Assembly (NCBI RefSeq): GCF_004786015.1
Contig: NZ_CP032096.1
Span: 496,001-560,000 of the forward strand
From: Hydrogenovibrio crunogenus
Lineage (GTDB): Bacteria > Pseudomonadota > Gammaproteobacteria > Thiomicrospirales > Thiomicrospiraceae
Length of the DNA: 64,000 bases
Direction of reading: 5' to 3'
Positions within the stretch are counted from its first letter, which is position 1. Every line of letters begins with the position of its first letter. Below, in pieces: positions 8,969 through 17,110 of the stretch. The notes beneath the pieces were generated by a model. The model searched no databases and was not told where the DNA came from. It was given only the letters and a program-made list of their open reading frames with translations. The position numbers were made by a program, and so were the translations under genes.

Positions 8969-9397
8969 ATGAAAACATTTGTTGCAAAACCAGCTGAAGT
9001 AAAACGTGACTGGTATATTGTTGACGCTGAAGGTAAAACTTTAGGTCGTATGGCTGCAGAAATTGCAGCACGTCTACGTGGAAAGCATAAGCCAGAATAT
9101 ACACCGCATGTTGATTGTGGTGATTATATTGTGGTGATCAATGCTGAAAAAATTGCCGTTACAGGTAATAAGCGTAGAGATAAAATGTACCATCACGTAA
9201 CAGGGTATGTTGGTAACTTAAAATCAACAAACTTTGAAACACTTGTTGGTAGCAAGCCGACTCGTCCAGTTGAGTTTGCCATTAAAGGAATGTTGCCTCG
9301 TGGTCCTCTAGGCCGTGCAATGTTGAAAAAACTGAAAGTGTATGAAGGTGCTGAGCATCCTCATACGGCACAACAACCTAAAGAACTAGACTTGTAA
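8969..9397 (+). CDS. rplM: 50S ribosomal protein L13
   Basis: A 142-residue protein, the usual length for bacterial L13, which binds 23S rRNA early in large-subunit assembly. The start [29 protein letters not shown] and the [11 protein letters not shown]-type segment (here [27 protein letters not shown]) are diagnostic. TTTAGGA precedes the ATG. It is followed after 13 bases by rpsI, the standard bacterial pair, with codon use biased as expected for a highly expressed gene. Confidence 0.98.
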   Translation: MKTFVAKPAEVKRDWYIVDAEGKTLGRMAAEIAARLRGKHKPEYTPHVDCGDYIVVINAEKIAVTGNKRRDKMYHHVTGYVGNLKSTNFETLVGSKPTRPVEFAIKGMLPRGPLGRAMLKKLKVYEGAEHPHTAQQPKELDL

Positions 9398-9410
9398 GAG
9401 GGATTTGATA

Positions 9411-9803
9411 ATGGCAACAGAACAATATTACGGAACAGGTCGTCGTAAAAACTCAGTGGCTCGCGTATTCCTACGTGCAGGTTCTGGGAAAATGACAGTA
9501 AACGGTCGTGATGTCACAGAGTATTTTGCTCGTGAGACAGATTTAATGGTAATCAATCAACCATTAGAAGCGACAGAAAACGTGGACAAATTTGATGTCA
9601 CTGTTACAGTGGCTGGTGGCGGAACTACTGGTCAAGCTGGTGCGGTTCGTCATGGTATTTCACGTGCTCTAGTTGTATTCAACGAAGACAATCGTTCTCC
9701 TTTACGTCAGCGTGGTCTATTGACTCGTGATGCGCGTCAAGTTGAGCGTAAGAAAGTGGGTCTACGTAAAGCACGTCGTCGTCCACAGTTCTCAAAACGT
9801 TAA
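9411..9803 (+). CDS. rpsI: 30S ribosomal protein S9
   Basis: A 130-residue protein, the same length as E. coli S9, located at the head of the small subunit with its tail reaching the P-site tRNA. The start [20 protein letters not shown] and the basic C-terminus RRRPQFSKR are diagnostic. I placed the start at ATG 9411 behind GAGGGA (9399-9403), not at the upstream TTG 9405, which would overlap the ribosome binding site region. It is cotranscribed with rplM and followed by a strong terminator. Confidence 0.98.
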   Translation: MATEQYYGTGRRKNSVARVFLRAGSGKMTVNGRDVTEYFARETDLMVINQPLEATENVDKFDVTVTVAGGGTTGQAGAVRHGISRALVVFNEDNRSPLRQRGLLTRDARQVERKKVGLRKARRRPQFSKR

Positions 9804-9823
9804 TTCGATTATCGTTTACGAAC

Positions 9824-9861
9824 AAAAAAACCGCCAGGCCTGGCGGTTTTTTTATGTCTGT
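9824..9861. terminator. Terminator with CCAGGCCTGG core (copy 2 of a 38-bp repeat)
   Basis: CCGCCAGGCCTGGCGG at 9831-9846 between an A-run and a T-run, identical over 38 bases to 4954-4991. It ends the rplM-rpsI operon. Confidence 0.92.
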
Positions 9862-9915
9862 TGAATTTGAAATGGCAGACTTTGACGGGGTTCTATCATT
9901 TTAAATGCAGGCAAT

Positions 9916-9944
9916 AAAAAAGGCGCTTATTAAGCGCCTTTTTT
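9916..9944. terminator. Terminator of nrdA (bidirectional)
   Basis: Stem GGCGCTT / AAGCGCC (about 9922-9938) with a short loop, six A before and six T after. It lies 23 bases beyond the nrdA stop and reads equally well on either strand. Confidence 0.85.
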
Positions 9945-9966
9945 ATTTGAGTATGTGTTACAGAGT

Positions 9967-12258
9967 TTAAAGTTTGCAAGCACCGCCTGCACAGCCGTCA
10001 TCTTCATGAGCATCATCAGCCCCATCACGGGTGTTGTGATAATAAAGCGTTTTTAGCCCTGCTTTGTAGGCATACAATAAATCCTGAAGCACTAATTTGA
10101 TCGGGACGCGCCCATCTTCAAATTTCGCTGGATCGTAGTTGGTGTTGGCTGAAATCGCCTGATCCACAAATTTCTGCATGATACCAACAAGTTGCAAATA
10201 GCCTTTGTTATCAGGGATTTGCCAAAGTAGTTCATATTGATCACGGTATTCTTTAAAGCCTGGAACCACTTGTTTTAAAATCCCATCCTTAGAAGCTTTA
10301 ACTGAAACATAGCCCCGTGGTGGTTCAATCCCATTGGTTGAGTTGGTGATTTGTGAAGAGGTTTCACAAGGCATTAATGCGGTCATGGTTGAATTTCTTA
10401 AACCGTGTTGCTGAATTTCAGTTCGAAGTGTTTCCCAATCATAATGCAAAGGTTCGTTGCAAAATTCATCCAATTCCTTTTTATAGGTGTCGATTGGTAA
10501 AATGCCTTGAGCATATTTGGTATCTTCAAAAAAGTCGCACTTACCGTATTCTTTTGCCAAATTTAAAGAAGCTGTTAATAAGTAGTATTGAATCGCTTCA
10601 AATGCTTTATGCACGATATTATTGGCAGAGCCGTCAGAGTACTTGACGTGGTTTTTCGCTAAATAATAAGCGAGGTTTGTAACCCCAACACCTAAGGTGC
10701 GTCGTCCCATGCTGGCTTTACGTGCCGCCTCAACAGGATAATCCTGATAGTCAAGTAAGCTATCTAAGGCTCGTACGATAAGATCCGACAGCTCTTCCAG
10801 TTCGTCGAGGTTTTCCAAAGCACCTAAATTAAAAGCAGATAATGTACATAAGGCAATCTCACCATTTGGATCATCTACGGAGTCAAGCGGATGGGTCGGA
10901 AGGGTGATTTCCAAACAAAGGTTTGATTGGTGAATCGGTGCCTTTTTCGGGTCAAATGAACTGTGGGTGTTGGAGTGATCCACATTTTGAATATAAATAC
11001 GACCGGTTTGTGCGCGCTCTTGTGCAACTTGTGTAAACAAATCGACGGCTTTCATGGTCTTTTTACGAATGGTATCGTCGGCTTCGTAGATTTTATATAA
11101 GCGTTCAAACTCTTCTTGGTCTTCAAAGAAAGCATCATAAAGCCCAGGTACGTCAGATGGGCTGAATAACGTAATATTACCGCCTTCTATCATGCGTTGA
11201 TACATGAGTTTATTGACCTGTACCCCATAATCTAAATGGCGGGCACGGTTTTCCTCCACACCGCGGTTGTTCTTAAGAACAATTAAAGATTCCACTTCCA
11301 GGTGCCAAATAGGATAGAAAAGGGTTGCTGCGCCACCGCGTACTCCTCCTTGAGAGCAGGACTTAACCGCTGTTTGGAAGTGTTTGATAAAAGGAATCAT
11401 GCCCGTGTGGTAAGCTTCACCACCACGGATTTCGCTGCCTAAGGCACGAATTTGCCCGACATTCACGCCGATACCGGCTCTTTGTGATACATACTTCACG
11501 ATAGAAGAAGAGGTGGCATTGATAGAGTCTAAAGAATCTCCACATTCAATTAATACGCAAGAGCTGAATTGGCGTGTCGGTGTGCGAACCCCTGACATAA
11601 TTGGGGTTGGTAGCGATAATTTAAAGTTAGACGCGGCATCATAAAAGCGTTTTACATAATCCAGTCGAGTTTTACCTGATTCCGCATCGTTTGGATAGTG
11701 TGCAAATAAGCTCATCGGAATCAGCATATAGATGAATTGCGGGCTTTCGTAAATTTTGCCGGTAACGCGGTTTTGAACTAAATACTTCCCTTCCAGTTGT
11801 TTGACGGCCGCATAACTGAAGTTCATATCACGGTCATGCTGGATATAGTTGTCCAGCTCATCAAATTCGGCTTTGGTGTAGTCGTCCAGTATTTGAGGGT
11901 CATAAAGGCGATTGCGTACCATTTTATTGACATGTTCAAATAATGTTGGCGGCGTAAAGCGATCAAATGCTTTTTTGCGTAAGTGGAAAATAGCCAAACG
12001 CGCTGCAAGATGTTGATAGTCGGGTGCGCTTTCCGAAATCAAGTCTGCCGCAGATTTGATGATTGTCTCATGGATGTCCGATGTTTTCATGCCATCATAA
12101 AACTGAATATGAGATCTTAGTTCAACTTCAGATACGGAGACATTTTCCAGACCTTCTGCGGCCCATGTAATGACGCGGTGAATTTTTTCTAAATCGAGCG
12201 GCTCTGTTTCGCCATTGCGCTTGGCAACATTCATGGTTTCTGTAGACATAATTTGCAA
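9967..12258 (-). CDS. nrdA: Class Ia ribonucleoside-diphosphate reductase, alpha subunit
   Basis: A 763-residue large subunit that reduces ribonucleoside diphosphates to deoxy forms. An ATP-cone regulatory domain (about 10-95) is followed by the catalytic barrel with the redox Cys pair partner in FSSCVLIE (about 231), the radical-site segment NLCLEI (Asn, Cys, Glu near 447-451) and the C-terminal thioredoxin-facing Cys pair in CAGGACKL. The nrdB partner is not adjacent, which is unusual for enterics but seen elsewhere. Control is probably by NrdR, since two well-spaced NrdR-like boxes lie 90-140 bases upstream. Alternative starts exist a few codons inside. Confidence 0.96.
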   Translation of the reverse strand: MQIMSTETMNVAKRNGETEPLDLEKIHRVITWAAEGLENVSVSEVELRSHIQFYDGMKTSDIHETIIKSAADLISESAPDYQHLAARLAIFHLRKKAFDRFTPPTLFEHVNKMVRNRLYDPQILDDYTKAEFDELDNYIQHDRDMNFSYAAVKQLEGKYLVQNRVTGKIYESPQFIYMLIPMSLFAHYPNDAESGKTRLDYVKRFYDAASNFKLSLPTPIMSGVRTPTRQFSSCVLIECGDSLDSINATSSSIVKYVSQRAGIGVNVGQIRALGSEIRGGEAYHTGMIPFIKHFQTAVKSCSQGGVRGGAATLFYPIWHLEVESLIVLKNNRGVEENRARHLDYGVQVNKLMYQRMIEGGNITLFSPSDVPGLYDAFFEDQEEFERLYKIYEADDTIRKKTMKAVDLFTQVAQERAQTGRIYIQNVDHSNTHSSFDPKKAPIHQSNLCLEITLPTHPLDSVDDPNGEIALCTLSAFNLGALENLDELEELSDLIVRALDSLLDYQDYPVEAARKASMGRRTLGVGVTNLAYYLAKNHVKYSDGSANNIVHKAFEAIQYYLLTASLNLAKEYGKCDFFEDTKYAQGILPIDTYKKELDEFCNEPLHYDWETLRTEIQQHGLRNSTMTALMPCETSSQITNSTNGIEPPRGYVSVKASKDGILKQVVPGFKEYRDQYELLWQIPDNKGYLQLVGIMQKFVDQAISANTNYDPAKFEDGRVPIKLVLQDLLYAYKAGLKTLYYHNTRDGADDAHEDDGCAGGACKL

Positions 12259-12347
12259 TCTTTAATTATTTCAGTTGGTTAAATGAGTATCGTGTCGTGG
12301 GACTTGAATAAGTGCGATTAACATAGTGTGGTTGTTTTTGTGTTTAT

Positions 12348-12363
12348 ACACTATATGTAGTTA
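12348..12363 (-). promoter_or_regulatory. NrdR-like box 1
   Basis: ACACTATATGTAGTTA compared with the NrdR consensus acaCwATATwGtgt-type palindrome; centre near 12355.5. Paired with box 2, whose centre is 31 bases away, about three helical turns, the standard arrangement for NrdR control of nrd operons. Confidence 0.75.
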
Positions 12364-12378
12364 AGCAATCAGAATCCT

Positions 12379-12394
12379 TAACAAAATATAGTGC
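12379..12394 (-). promoter_or_regulatory. NrdR-like box 2
   Basis: On the minus strand this reads GCACTATATTTTGTTA, matching box 1 in its CACTATAT core. Centre near 12386.5. Lies upstream of box 1 with respect to nrdA. Confidence 0.7.
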
Positions 12395-12642
12395 AAACAG
12401 ACGTTTAAATCAAGCTTAAAAAAAAGCAATTTGATGAATTATTTTTAAGTATTCCATATAAAAATTTGATAGTAGAGAAGGTAACGCGGGTTAAGCCTGC
12501 CTATAATAAAGATTGAGTGTTTTTACTTAGAATTTTTGACGTTTTTTTACGCACCTTATTTAATGTGTTTTTAATAAAGTTAGGTGATGTTTTTGTGTAA
12601 GGGTTGAGGTTTTTACAAGAATGATTTTGGTTTTAATAAAAA

Positions 12643-12656
12643 TTGATGTAAATCAA
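12643..12656. promoter_or_regulatory. FNR/Anr-type palindrome
   Basis: TTGATGTAAATCAA is a perfect match to the FNR consensus TTGAT-N4-ATCAA. It is about 180 bases upstream of the predicted porin transcription start and about 390 upstream of nrdA, so which gene it serves is not clear. Confidence 0.6.
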
Positions 12657-12795
12657 TTATGATTCGGTAATACATAAAAGGCTTGTCTGCCCAATGTTTA
12701 TGGGAAAAAGCAAGAAAACTCCAATAAGTAATCACTCTTATTGTGTGGTAAAAAAACAACACATGCAATTTTTGTTGTTTTTTTTTGAAAAAAGG

Positions 12796-12824
12796 TTGCA
12801 CGTCCCAGTAAAACTCAATATAGT
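12796..12824 (+). promoter_or_regulatory. Sigma70 promoter of the porin gene
   Basis: TTGCAC (12796-12801) and TATAGT (12819-12824) with a 17-base spacer, giving a leader of about 58 bases. A good match for a strongly expressed porin. Confidence 0.7.
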
Positions 12825-12888
12825 TGCCAACAAGTTCACATTAAGTGAGCAAGTTTCAAAACTAACTATTTGAATAGGGAACTATTAC

Positions 12889-13926
12889 ATGAAAAAGAAT
12901 ATTATCGCTCTAGCAGTTGCATCTGCTATCGCCGCTCCAGTTGCTATGGCTGACGCTCCGACTGTATATGGTCAAATGCAATTATCAATCGACTCTATTA
13001 GTTATAAAGATACTAATGGTGATAAAGTTCAAGCAAAATCTGGTTCACAAGTAAACAGCTATAATTCTCGTGTTGGTGTTAAAGGGTCTGCTGACCTAGG
13101 GAATGGTTTAAAAGCAATCTATAAGGCTGAGTTTAAAGTTAATCCTGATGCTAAAGAAAGCTTTGAAAACCGTAACCAATATGTTGGTTTATCGGGTGGT
13201 TTCGGGACTGTTTTTCTAGGTCGTCATGACACGCCTTATAAAATGGCTCAACCAAAAGATTTATTTAACGATGCTCGTGCTGATAACAAGCCTATGACAG
13301 GTGGTTTAGGTATCCTTGGAAACGGTGGTGAAAACCGTGTGTCTAATGTATTAGCTTATGTTTCACCTTCTTTCGGTGGTGTTAAATTAGTGGGTGCTTT
13401 GGTTCCTAAAGAAAATTCCGGTGATACAACGAAAGAATCTTCTATGACTGATTGGGTTTCTGTAGCAGCGATGTACGGTTCTAAGAAAAAAGGTCTTTAC
13501 CTGACGGCAGCAATGGATTCAGCGAATAAAGCTTTGATTGGTGATGGTGCTGGCGGGTCAGCTGCAGGTGATGCTACTCAATATCGTTTAGCAGCTCAGT
13601 ATGCTGTTGCAGGTTTAATTGCAAACGCAATGTACCAAGATGTTTCTGGTGATGGTGCAAAAAAAGAAGGGTCTAACATCATGTTGAACGTTGGGTATAA
13701 AATGGGTAACCTAATGCCTAAAATCAAGTATTCAATGAATGATTACAAAGATAAAGCAACTAAAGATTCTACAGGTCTTGGGTTAGGTCTTGACTATGCT
13801 TTAGCTAAGAAAACTAAAGTTTACGCTGAGTATGTTTCTTATGATAAAACAACTTATGATCGTAAGAATATTGGTGGTAAAGCATCTGATTCAGCGATTT
13901 CAGTTGGGTTGTTCCACAAGTTCTAA
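12889..13926 (+). CDS. Gram-negative general porin
   Basis: A 345-residue outer membrane protein of the Neisseria/Burkholderia-type trimeric porin family (porin_4): cleavable signal peptide ending AMA-DA (about residue 21), first strand TVYGQMQLSID, a central constriction segment with NRNQYVGLSGGFGTVFLGRHDTPYK, and a C-terminal Phe (GLFHKF) that signals BAM-dependent insertion. AATAGGGA lies before the ATG. It should let small solutes diffuse into the periplasm; selectivity is unknown. Strong promoter, own terminator, and a possible oxygen-responsive site far upstream. Confidence 0.92.
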   Translation: MKKNIIALAVASAIAAPVAMADAPTVYGQMQLSIDSISYKDTNGDKVQAKSGSQVNSYNSRVGVKGSADLGNGLKAIYKAEFKVNPDAKESFENRNQYVGLSGGFGTVFLGRHDTPYKMAQPKDLFNDARADNKPMTGGLGILGNGGENRVSNVLAYVSPSFGGVKLVGALVPKENSGDTTKESSMTDWVSVAAMYGSKKKGLYLTAAMDSANKALIGDGAGGSAAGDATQYRLAAQYAVAGLIANAMYQDVSGDGAKKEGSNIMLNVGYKMGNLMPKIKYSMNDYKDKATKDSTGLGLGLDYALAKKTKVYAEYVSYDKTTYDRKNIGGKASDSAISVGLFHKF

Positions 13927-13962
13927 TTTAAGGCTCGTTTAAGCGAGTGTTATCATTAGATG

Positions 13963-13988
13963 AAAACCCCGCTTAGGCGGGGTTTTTT
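13963..13988 (+). terminator. Terminator of the porin gene
   Basis: CCCCGC (13967-13972), loop TTAG, GCGGGG (13977-13982), then six T; preceded by AAAA. Confidence 0.88.
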
Positions 13989-14079
13989 AGTTTCAGTAAT
14001 TATAAAAATATATAGGGTTTTCTAAACAAAATTTTATATATTTTTATATCTATTTAAAAGAATGATAAAGGATGTATTG

Positions 14080-14562
14080 ATGTCTAAGAGAGAGTGTCAA
14101 CCTTGTACCGCCTGTTGTGATGGCTGGGTGCAAATTACCGTTAAAGGCTGTGAAGCCTATCCTGGTCATCCTTGCCCGCATAGCACGGGAAAGGGGTGTG
14201 ATGATTATGAAAACCGTCCCGTAAGCCCTTGTCGTGAATTTGAATGTGCTTGGGTCAGGCCTGGGAGTTTTTTGCCAGAAGACTTTCGTCCCAATGAATG
14301 CGGTGCCTTAGTGATTGATCATATTTTAAAGTGGCAAGGTTTGGTGGTGGATTTAGCGGTTCCGGTTGGGCGAGAAATTCCAGAAAAGACATTGCAATGG
14401 TTAATGCAGCATGCGGAACAGACCATGCGCCCTTTGATTTATCAAATGCAAGATCCTGAAGCTGATGTGTTGGAGAAAAATCCGTTAACCCTGGCTTATG
14501 GTCCACCGGCATTTCAAGAGTGGGTGCTTGAGCAGCAGGCTCAGGGAGTGAAGTTATGGTAA
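14080..14562 (+). CDS. YkgJ/UPF0153-type cysteine-cluster protein
   Basis: A 160-residue protein with an N-terminal CxxCxxCC cluster (CQPCTACC, residues 6-13) and further cysteines (HPCPHSTGKGC, SPCREFEC), the pattern of the YkgJ-type zinc- or iron-chelating family. The biochemical role of these proteins is not established. I prefer ATG 14080, seven bases behind AAAGGA (14067-14072), over the ATG at 14062. The gene holds a near copy of the CCAGGCCTGG palindrome at 14255-14264. It stands alone between two porin genes. Confidence 0.8.
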   Translation: MSKRECQPCTACCDGWVQITVKGCEAYPGHPCPHSTGKGCDDYENRPVSPCREFECAWVRPGSFLPEDFRPNECGALVIDHILKWQGLVVDLAVPVGREIPEKTLQWLMQHAEQTMRPLIYQMQDPEADVLEKNPLTLAYGPPAFQEWVLEQQAQGVKLW

Positions 14563-14582
14563 TGCTTGCAAAATGATTGAGA

Positions 14583-14611
14583 TGGTGCAAAAAAAATATT
14601 CTGGTGCAAAA
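14583..14611. promoter_or_regulatory. Two TGGTGCA direct repeats upstream of the TorF/urease block
   Basis: TGGTGCAAAA begins at 14583 and again at 14602, a 19-base spacing. TGGTGCA is the half-site of the NtrC operator. About 100 bases downstream is TTGGTATACTCCTTTCT (14704-14720), which could be a weak sigma54 -24/-12 element but also reads as an extended -10 sigma70 promoter (TGGTATACT). Confidence 0.45.
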
Positions 14612-14773
14612 TATGACAAAAATATAAAGGTTCTCTGATCTATTTTTTAATTTATAGTTGGGTTTTTAGGTTAACTTGTTGTTTTTAAAGTTTAATTAAA
14701 ATGTTGGTATACTCCTTTCTATAAGAGAGTTGATTTTATTAAGTCATTATTCGTTAAACCTTGGAGTATAAAA

Positions 14774-15490
14774 ATGAAAAAAACATTTTCTGTTAAATCT
14801 TTATTAGTTTCTATGGCTATCGCTTCTTCTGCTGCCTTATCTGTTGCACCTGCAACAACACAAGCGGGTGAGATTTCTTATAACGCGGCTGTGAGTAATA
14901 TGTATTTATGGCGTGGTATTAACATCAGTAACCCATCCCCAGTAGTTTTTGGTGGTGCTGATTATAGTCATGAATCTGGTCTTTATGCTGGGACATGGGC
15001 TTCATCTGAAGGTGGGTTCGATAATAGTTCTGAGTGGGATTTGTATGCTGGTTATTCTCCAACATTTGGTGACTTTGGATTCACAGTAGGATATGTCGCT
15101 TATTTGTATCCATATAATAATAAGGATATGCTTAAGCAACAATCAGATGGTGGTGGGATGCTTTCTGATTATATCCTAGGGGCTTCTTATAAAGATCTTT
15201 CTTTGACTGCTTATGTGAATACTGTGCGTAAAGATTCAGGTAATAACTACTATATTACGGCTGATTACGCAATTGGTAAATTTGGCTTGCATGCAGGGAT
15301 TAACAAAAATGACGACTCAGCATCAGAATACACAGAGTTTAATGTGAGTTATGCAGCAACAGACAATTTGACGTTTACTCTAAGTAAAGCGCAGGGTGAT
15401 GGAGCAAAAAATATTAAACTTAATAATGTAGCTCTTGGTGAAAAAGCTGAAAACCCACAACTACAAGTTACTTACGCGTTCCCAATCTAA
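14774..15490 (+). CDS. TorF-family putative porin (Gcw_chp type)
   Basis: A 238-residue outer membrane protein: signal peptide ending about TTQA-GE (residue 32), then the family hallmark EISYNAAVSNMYLWRGINIS and alternating beta strands to an aromatic-rich end (VTYAFPI). Members are known from sequence (TIGR02001) but poorly studied. It sits just before ureD. In Methylophilus methylotrophus an outer membrane channel (FmdC) is encoded with formamidase and amide transport, so a role in urea or amide entry is a reasonable inference here. GGAG lies 8 bases before the ATG. A terminator-like hairpin separates it from ureD. Confidence 0.82.
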   Translation: MKKTFSVKSLLVSMAIASSAALSVAPATTQAGEISYNAAVSNMYLWRGINISNPSPVVFGGADYSHESGLYAGTWASSEGGFDNSSEWDLYAGYSPTFGDFGFTVGYVAYLYPYNNKDMLKQQSDGGGMLSDYILGASYKDLSLTAYVNTVRKDSGNNYYITADYAIGKFGLHAGINKNDDSASEYTEFNVSYAATDNLTFTLSKAQGDGAKNIKLNNVALGEKAENPQLQVTYAFPI

Positions 15491-15522
15491 TTATTTCCTC
15501 CTATGAATAGTTAGTTAGTTTT

Positions 15523-15548
15523 AAGGAGCCGAAAGGCTCCTTTTTTTT
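15523..15548 (+). terminator. Hairpin terminator or attenuator before ureD
   Basis: AAGGAGCC-gaaa-GGCTCCTT followed by eight T, with a stable GAAA tetraloop. It ends 12 bases before ureD, which has no promoter of its own that I can see, so read-through may set urease expression. Confidence 0.85.
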
Positions 15549-15559
15549 AAGAAAAAATT

Positions 15560-16399
15560 ATGCAAAACATTTCATTAAAAACGGGTTGGAAAGGCTTTTT
15601 ATCTTTTACGTTTGTGAATCAAAAAAGCAAAACAGTCGTAAAAGATAAACAACATTTTGGTCCGCTTGTTTTACAGAGACCTTATTATCAAGAGTTGAAT
15701 CGCCCGACGGTGCTGGTAATACATCCGCCGGGAGGGATTGTTGGAGGAGATCAGCTAGAAGTTATTGTGCGCTTCGGTTTAGAAGCTAAAGGGCTGGTCA
15801 GCACGCCTGCTGCGACAAAGTTTTATCGTAGTCAAGGCCAGTTGGCCAAACAGACACAAACTATTCACGTGAATGAGTTCGCCGAAGTGGAGTGGTTACC
15901 GCAAGAGACTCTATTTTTTGATCACTCCAATGTTGATAACCGTTTAATTATTTGCCTGGATTCTCCTAACAATAAATTAATAGCTTGGGATATTGTTGGC
16001 CTAGGTCGGCCCGCCAGAGGGGAGGGGTTTGCGTCTGGGGTATTGACTCAATCACTTGAGTTTTGGATAGAAAATGAGTTGGTTTTTGTCGATCGATTAA
16101 AGTTGAGCCAAGATTCAATCCTCTTAGATAGTATCAGTGGCTTAAATGCTCATGTACTGTATGCTTCAGCATTGTTTTACTGTGAAGACTCAACTGTTCA
16201 GAGTGATTTATTGGAGAAGCTTCAAGCAATGTCTTCGCCAGTTAATTTTGGCGTCACCAAAATCAAAAAATTGATTGTGTTACGCGCTTTGGCGACTGAG
16301 CTGGATGAATTGAAAACCCTTTTGTTTGAAGCATGGAAAATCGCCAGGCCTGATATTTTAAAAGTGCCGGTGGTTAAGCCCAGGATTTGGAATACATAG
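15560..16399 (+). CDS. ureD: Urease accessory protein UreD
   Basis: A 279-residue scaffold protein that binds apo-urease together with UreF and UreG for nickel insertion. Family marks are VLVIHPPGGIVGGDQL (about 49-64), TPAATKFYRS (about 83-92), EWLPQETLFFDHS (about 112-124) and GRPARGEGF (about 149-157). First gene of ureDABCEFG. The ribosome binding site before ATG 15560 is poor (only an A-rich stretch), suggesting low translation, fitting a chaperone needed in small amounts. A near copy of CCAGGCCTGG lies at 16344-16353. Confidence 0.95.
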   Translation: MQNISLKTGWKGFLSFTFVNQKSKTVVKDKQHFGPLVLQRPYYQELNRPTVLVIHPPGGIVGGDQLEVIVRFGLEAKGLVSTPAATKFYRSQGQLAKQTQTIHVNEFAEVEWLPQETLFFDHSNVDNRLIICLDSPNNKLIAWDIVGLGRPARGEGFASGVLTQSLEFWIENELVFVDRLKLSQDSILLDSISGLNAHVLYASALFYCEDSTVQSDLLEKLQAMSSPVNFGVTKIKKLIVLRALATELDELKTLLFEAWKIARPDILKVPVVKPRIWNT

Positions 16400-16441
16400 A
16401 TCGAATGATAGTTATTAAAGCAGTGCGTCGGAGGAGGATGC

Positions 16442-16744
16442 ATGGAATTATTACCAAGAGAAAAAGATAAATTATTGCTGTTTACAGCTGGGCTACTGGC
16501 TGAGCGTAGACTTGCAAAAGGGTTAAAGCTTAATTATCCCGAAGCAGTGGCTTTGATCAGTTGCGCCATTTTAGAGGGCGCGCGTGAAGGAAAAACTGTA
16601 GCAGAGCTTATGGACTATGGCTCAACCATTCTGTCTCAAGAGGATGTGATGAATGGTGTTCCTGAAATGATCCACAATGTTCAGGTGGAGGCAACATTTC
16701 CAGATGGAACCAAACTGGTAACGGTTCATCAACCGATTGTGTGA
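16442..16744 (+). CDS. ureA: Urease gamma subunit
   Basis: A 100-residue structural subunit of the nickel enzyme that splits urea into ammonia and carbamate. The start [39 protein letters not shown] and [27 protein letters not shown] are near-consensus. GGAGGA sits 6 bases before the ATG, a much stronger site than that of ureD, as expected for a structural subunit. Separate gamma and beta genes, unlike the fused form of Helicobacter. Confidence 0.98.
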   Translation: MELLPREKDKLLLFTAGLLAERRLAKGLKLNYPEAVALISCAILEGAREGKTVAELMDYGSTILSQEDVMNGVPEMIHNVQVEATFPDGTKLVTVHQPIV

Positions 16745-16774
16745 TTAGGGTTAATGATTTAAAGGATTAAGTAA

Positions 16775-17110
16775 ATGATTCCAGGTGAAGTGATTGTTGA
16801 AGCAGGTGAAATTGAATTAAATGCAAACCGAGATACCGTTGAGGTTGAGGTTGCAAATGTCGGAGATCGCCCGGTTCAGGTTGGTTCTCATTATCATTTT
16901 TATGAAACCAATGGTAGTCTTGAGTTTGACCGTAAAACGGCATTGGGTTTTCGACTGGATATTCCAGCTGGCACGGCGGTGCGTTTTGAACCAGGACAAA
17001 AACGAAAAGTTCAGCTCGTACGCTATGCAGGTAAGCAAATGGTATATGGTTTTAATCAAAAAATTATGGGATCACTTGAAGGATATAGAGAGTCAGGAGG
17101 TCCATTATGA
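16775..17110 (+). CDS. ureB: Urease beta subunit
   Basis: A 111-residue structural subunit with the canonical [19 protein letters not shown] start and [18 protein letters not shown] and [10 protein letters not shown] segments. It follows ureA after 30 bases, and its stop overlaps the ureC start in an ATGA, so beta and alpha chains are translationally coupled. Confidence 0.98.
   Translation: MIPGEVIVEAGEIELNANRDTVEVEVANVGDRPVQVGSHYHFYETNGSLEFDRKTALGFRLDIPAGTAVRFEPGQKRKVQLVRYAGKQMVYGFNQKIMGSLEGYRESGGPL

Larger units (their letters stand above)
12259..12888. other. 630-base intergenic control region between nrdA and the porin
   Basis: No convincing gene. It is AT-rich and holds, from left to right, the nrdA leader, two NrdR-like boxes (12348-12394), a perfect FNR-type palindrome (12643-12656) and a sigma70 promoter for the porin (12796-12824). 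A 62-codon reverse frame at 12613-12801 has no family resemblance and overlaps these sites, so I do not call it. Confidence 0.6.

Noticed and set aside
12613-12801. 62-residue minus-strand frame in the nrdA-porin gap
   Set aside because: Overlaps the FNR box and runs into the porin promoter; no ribosome site or recognisable pattern.
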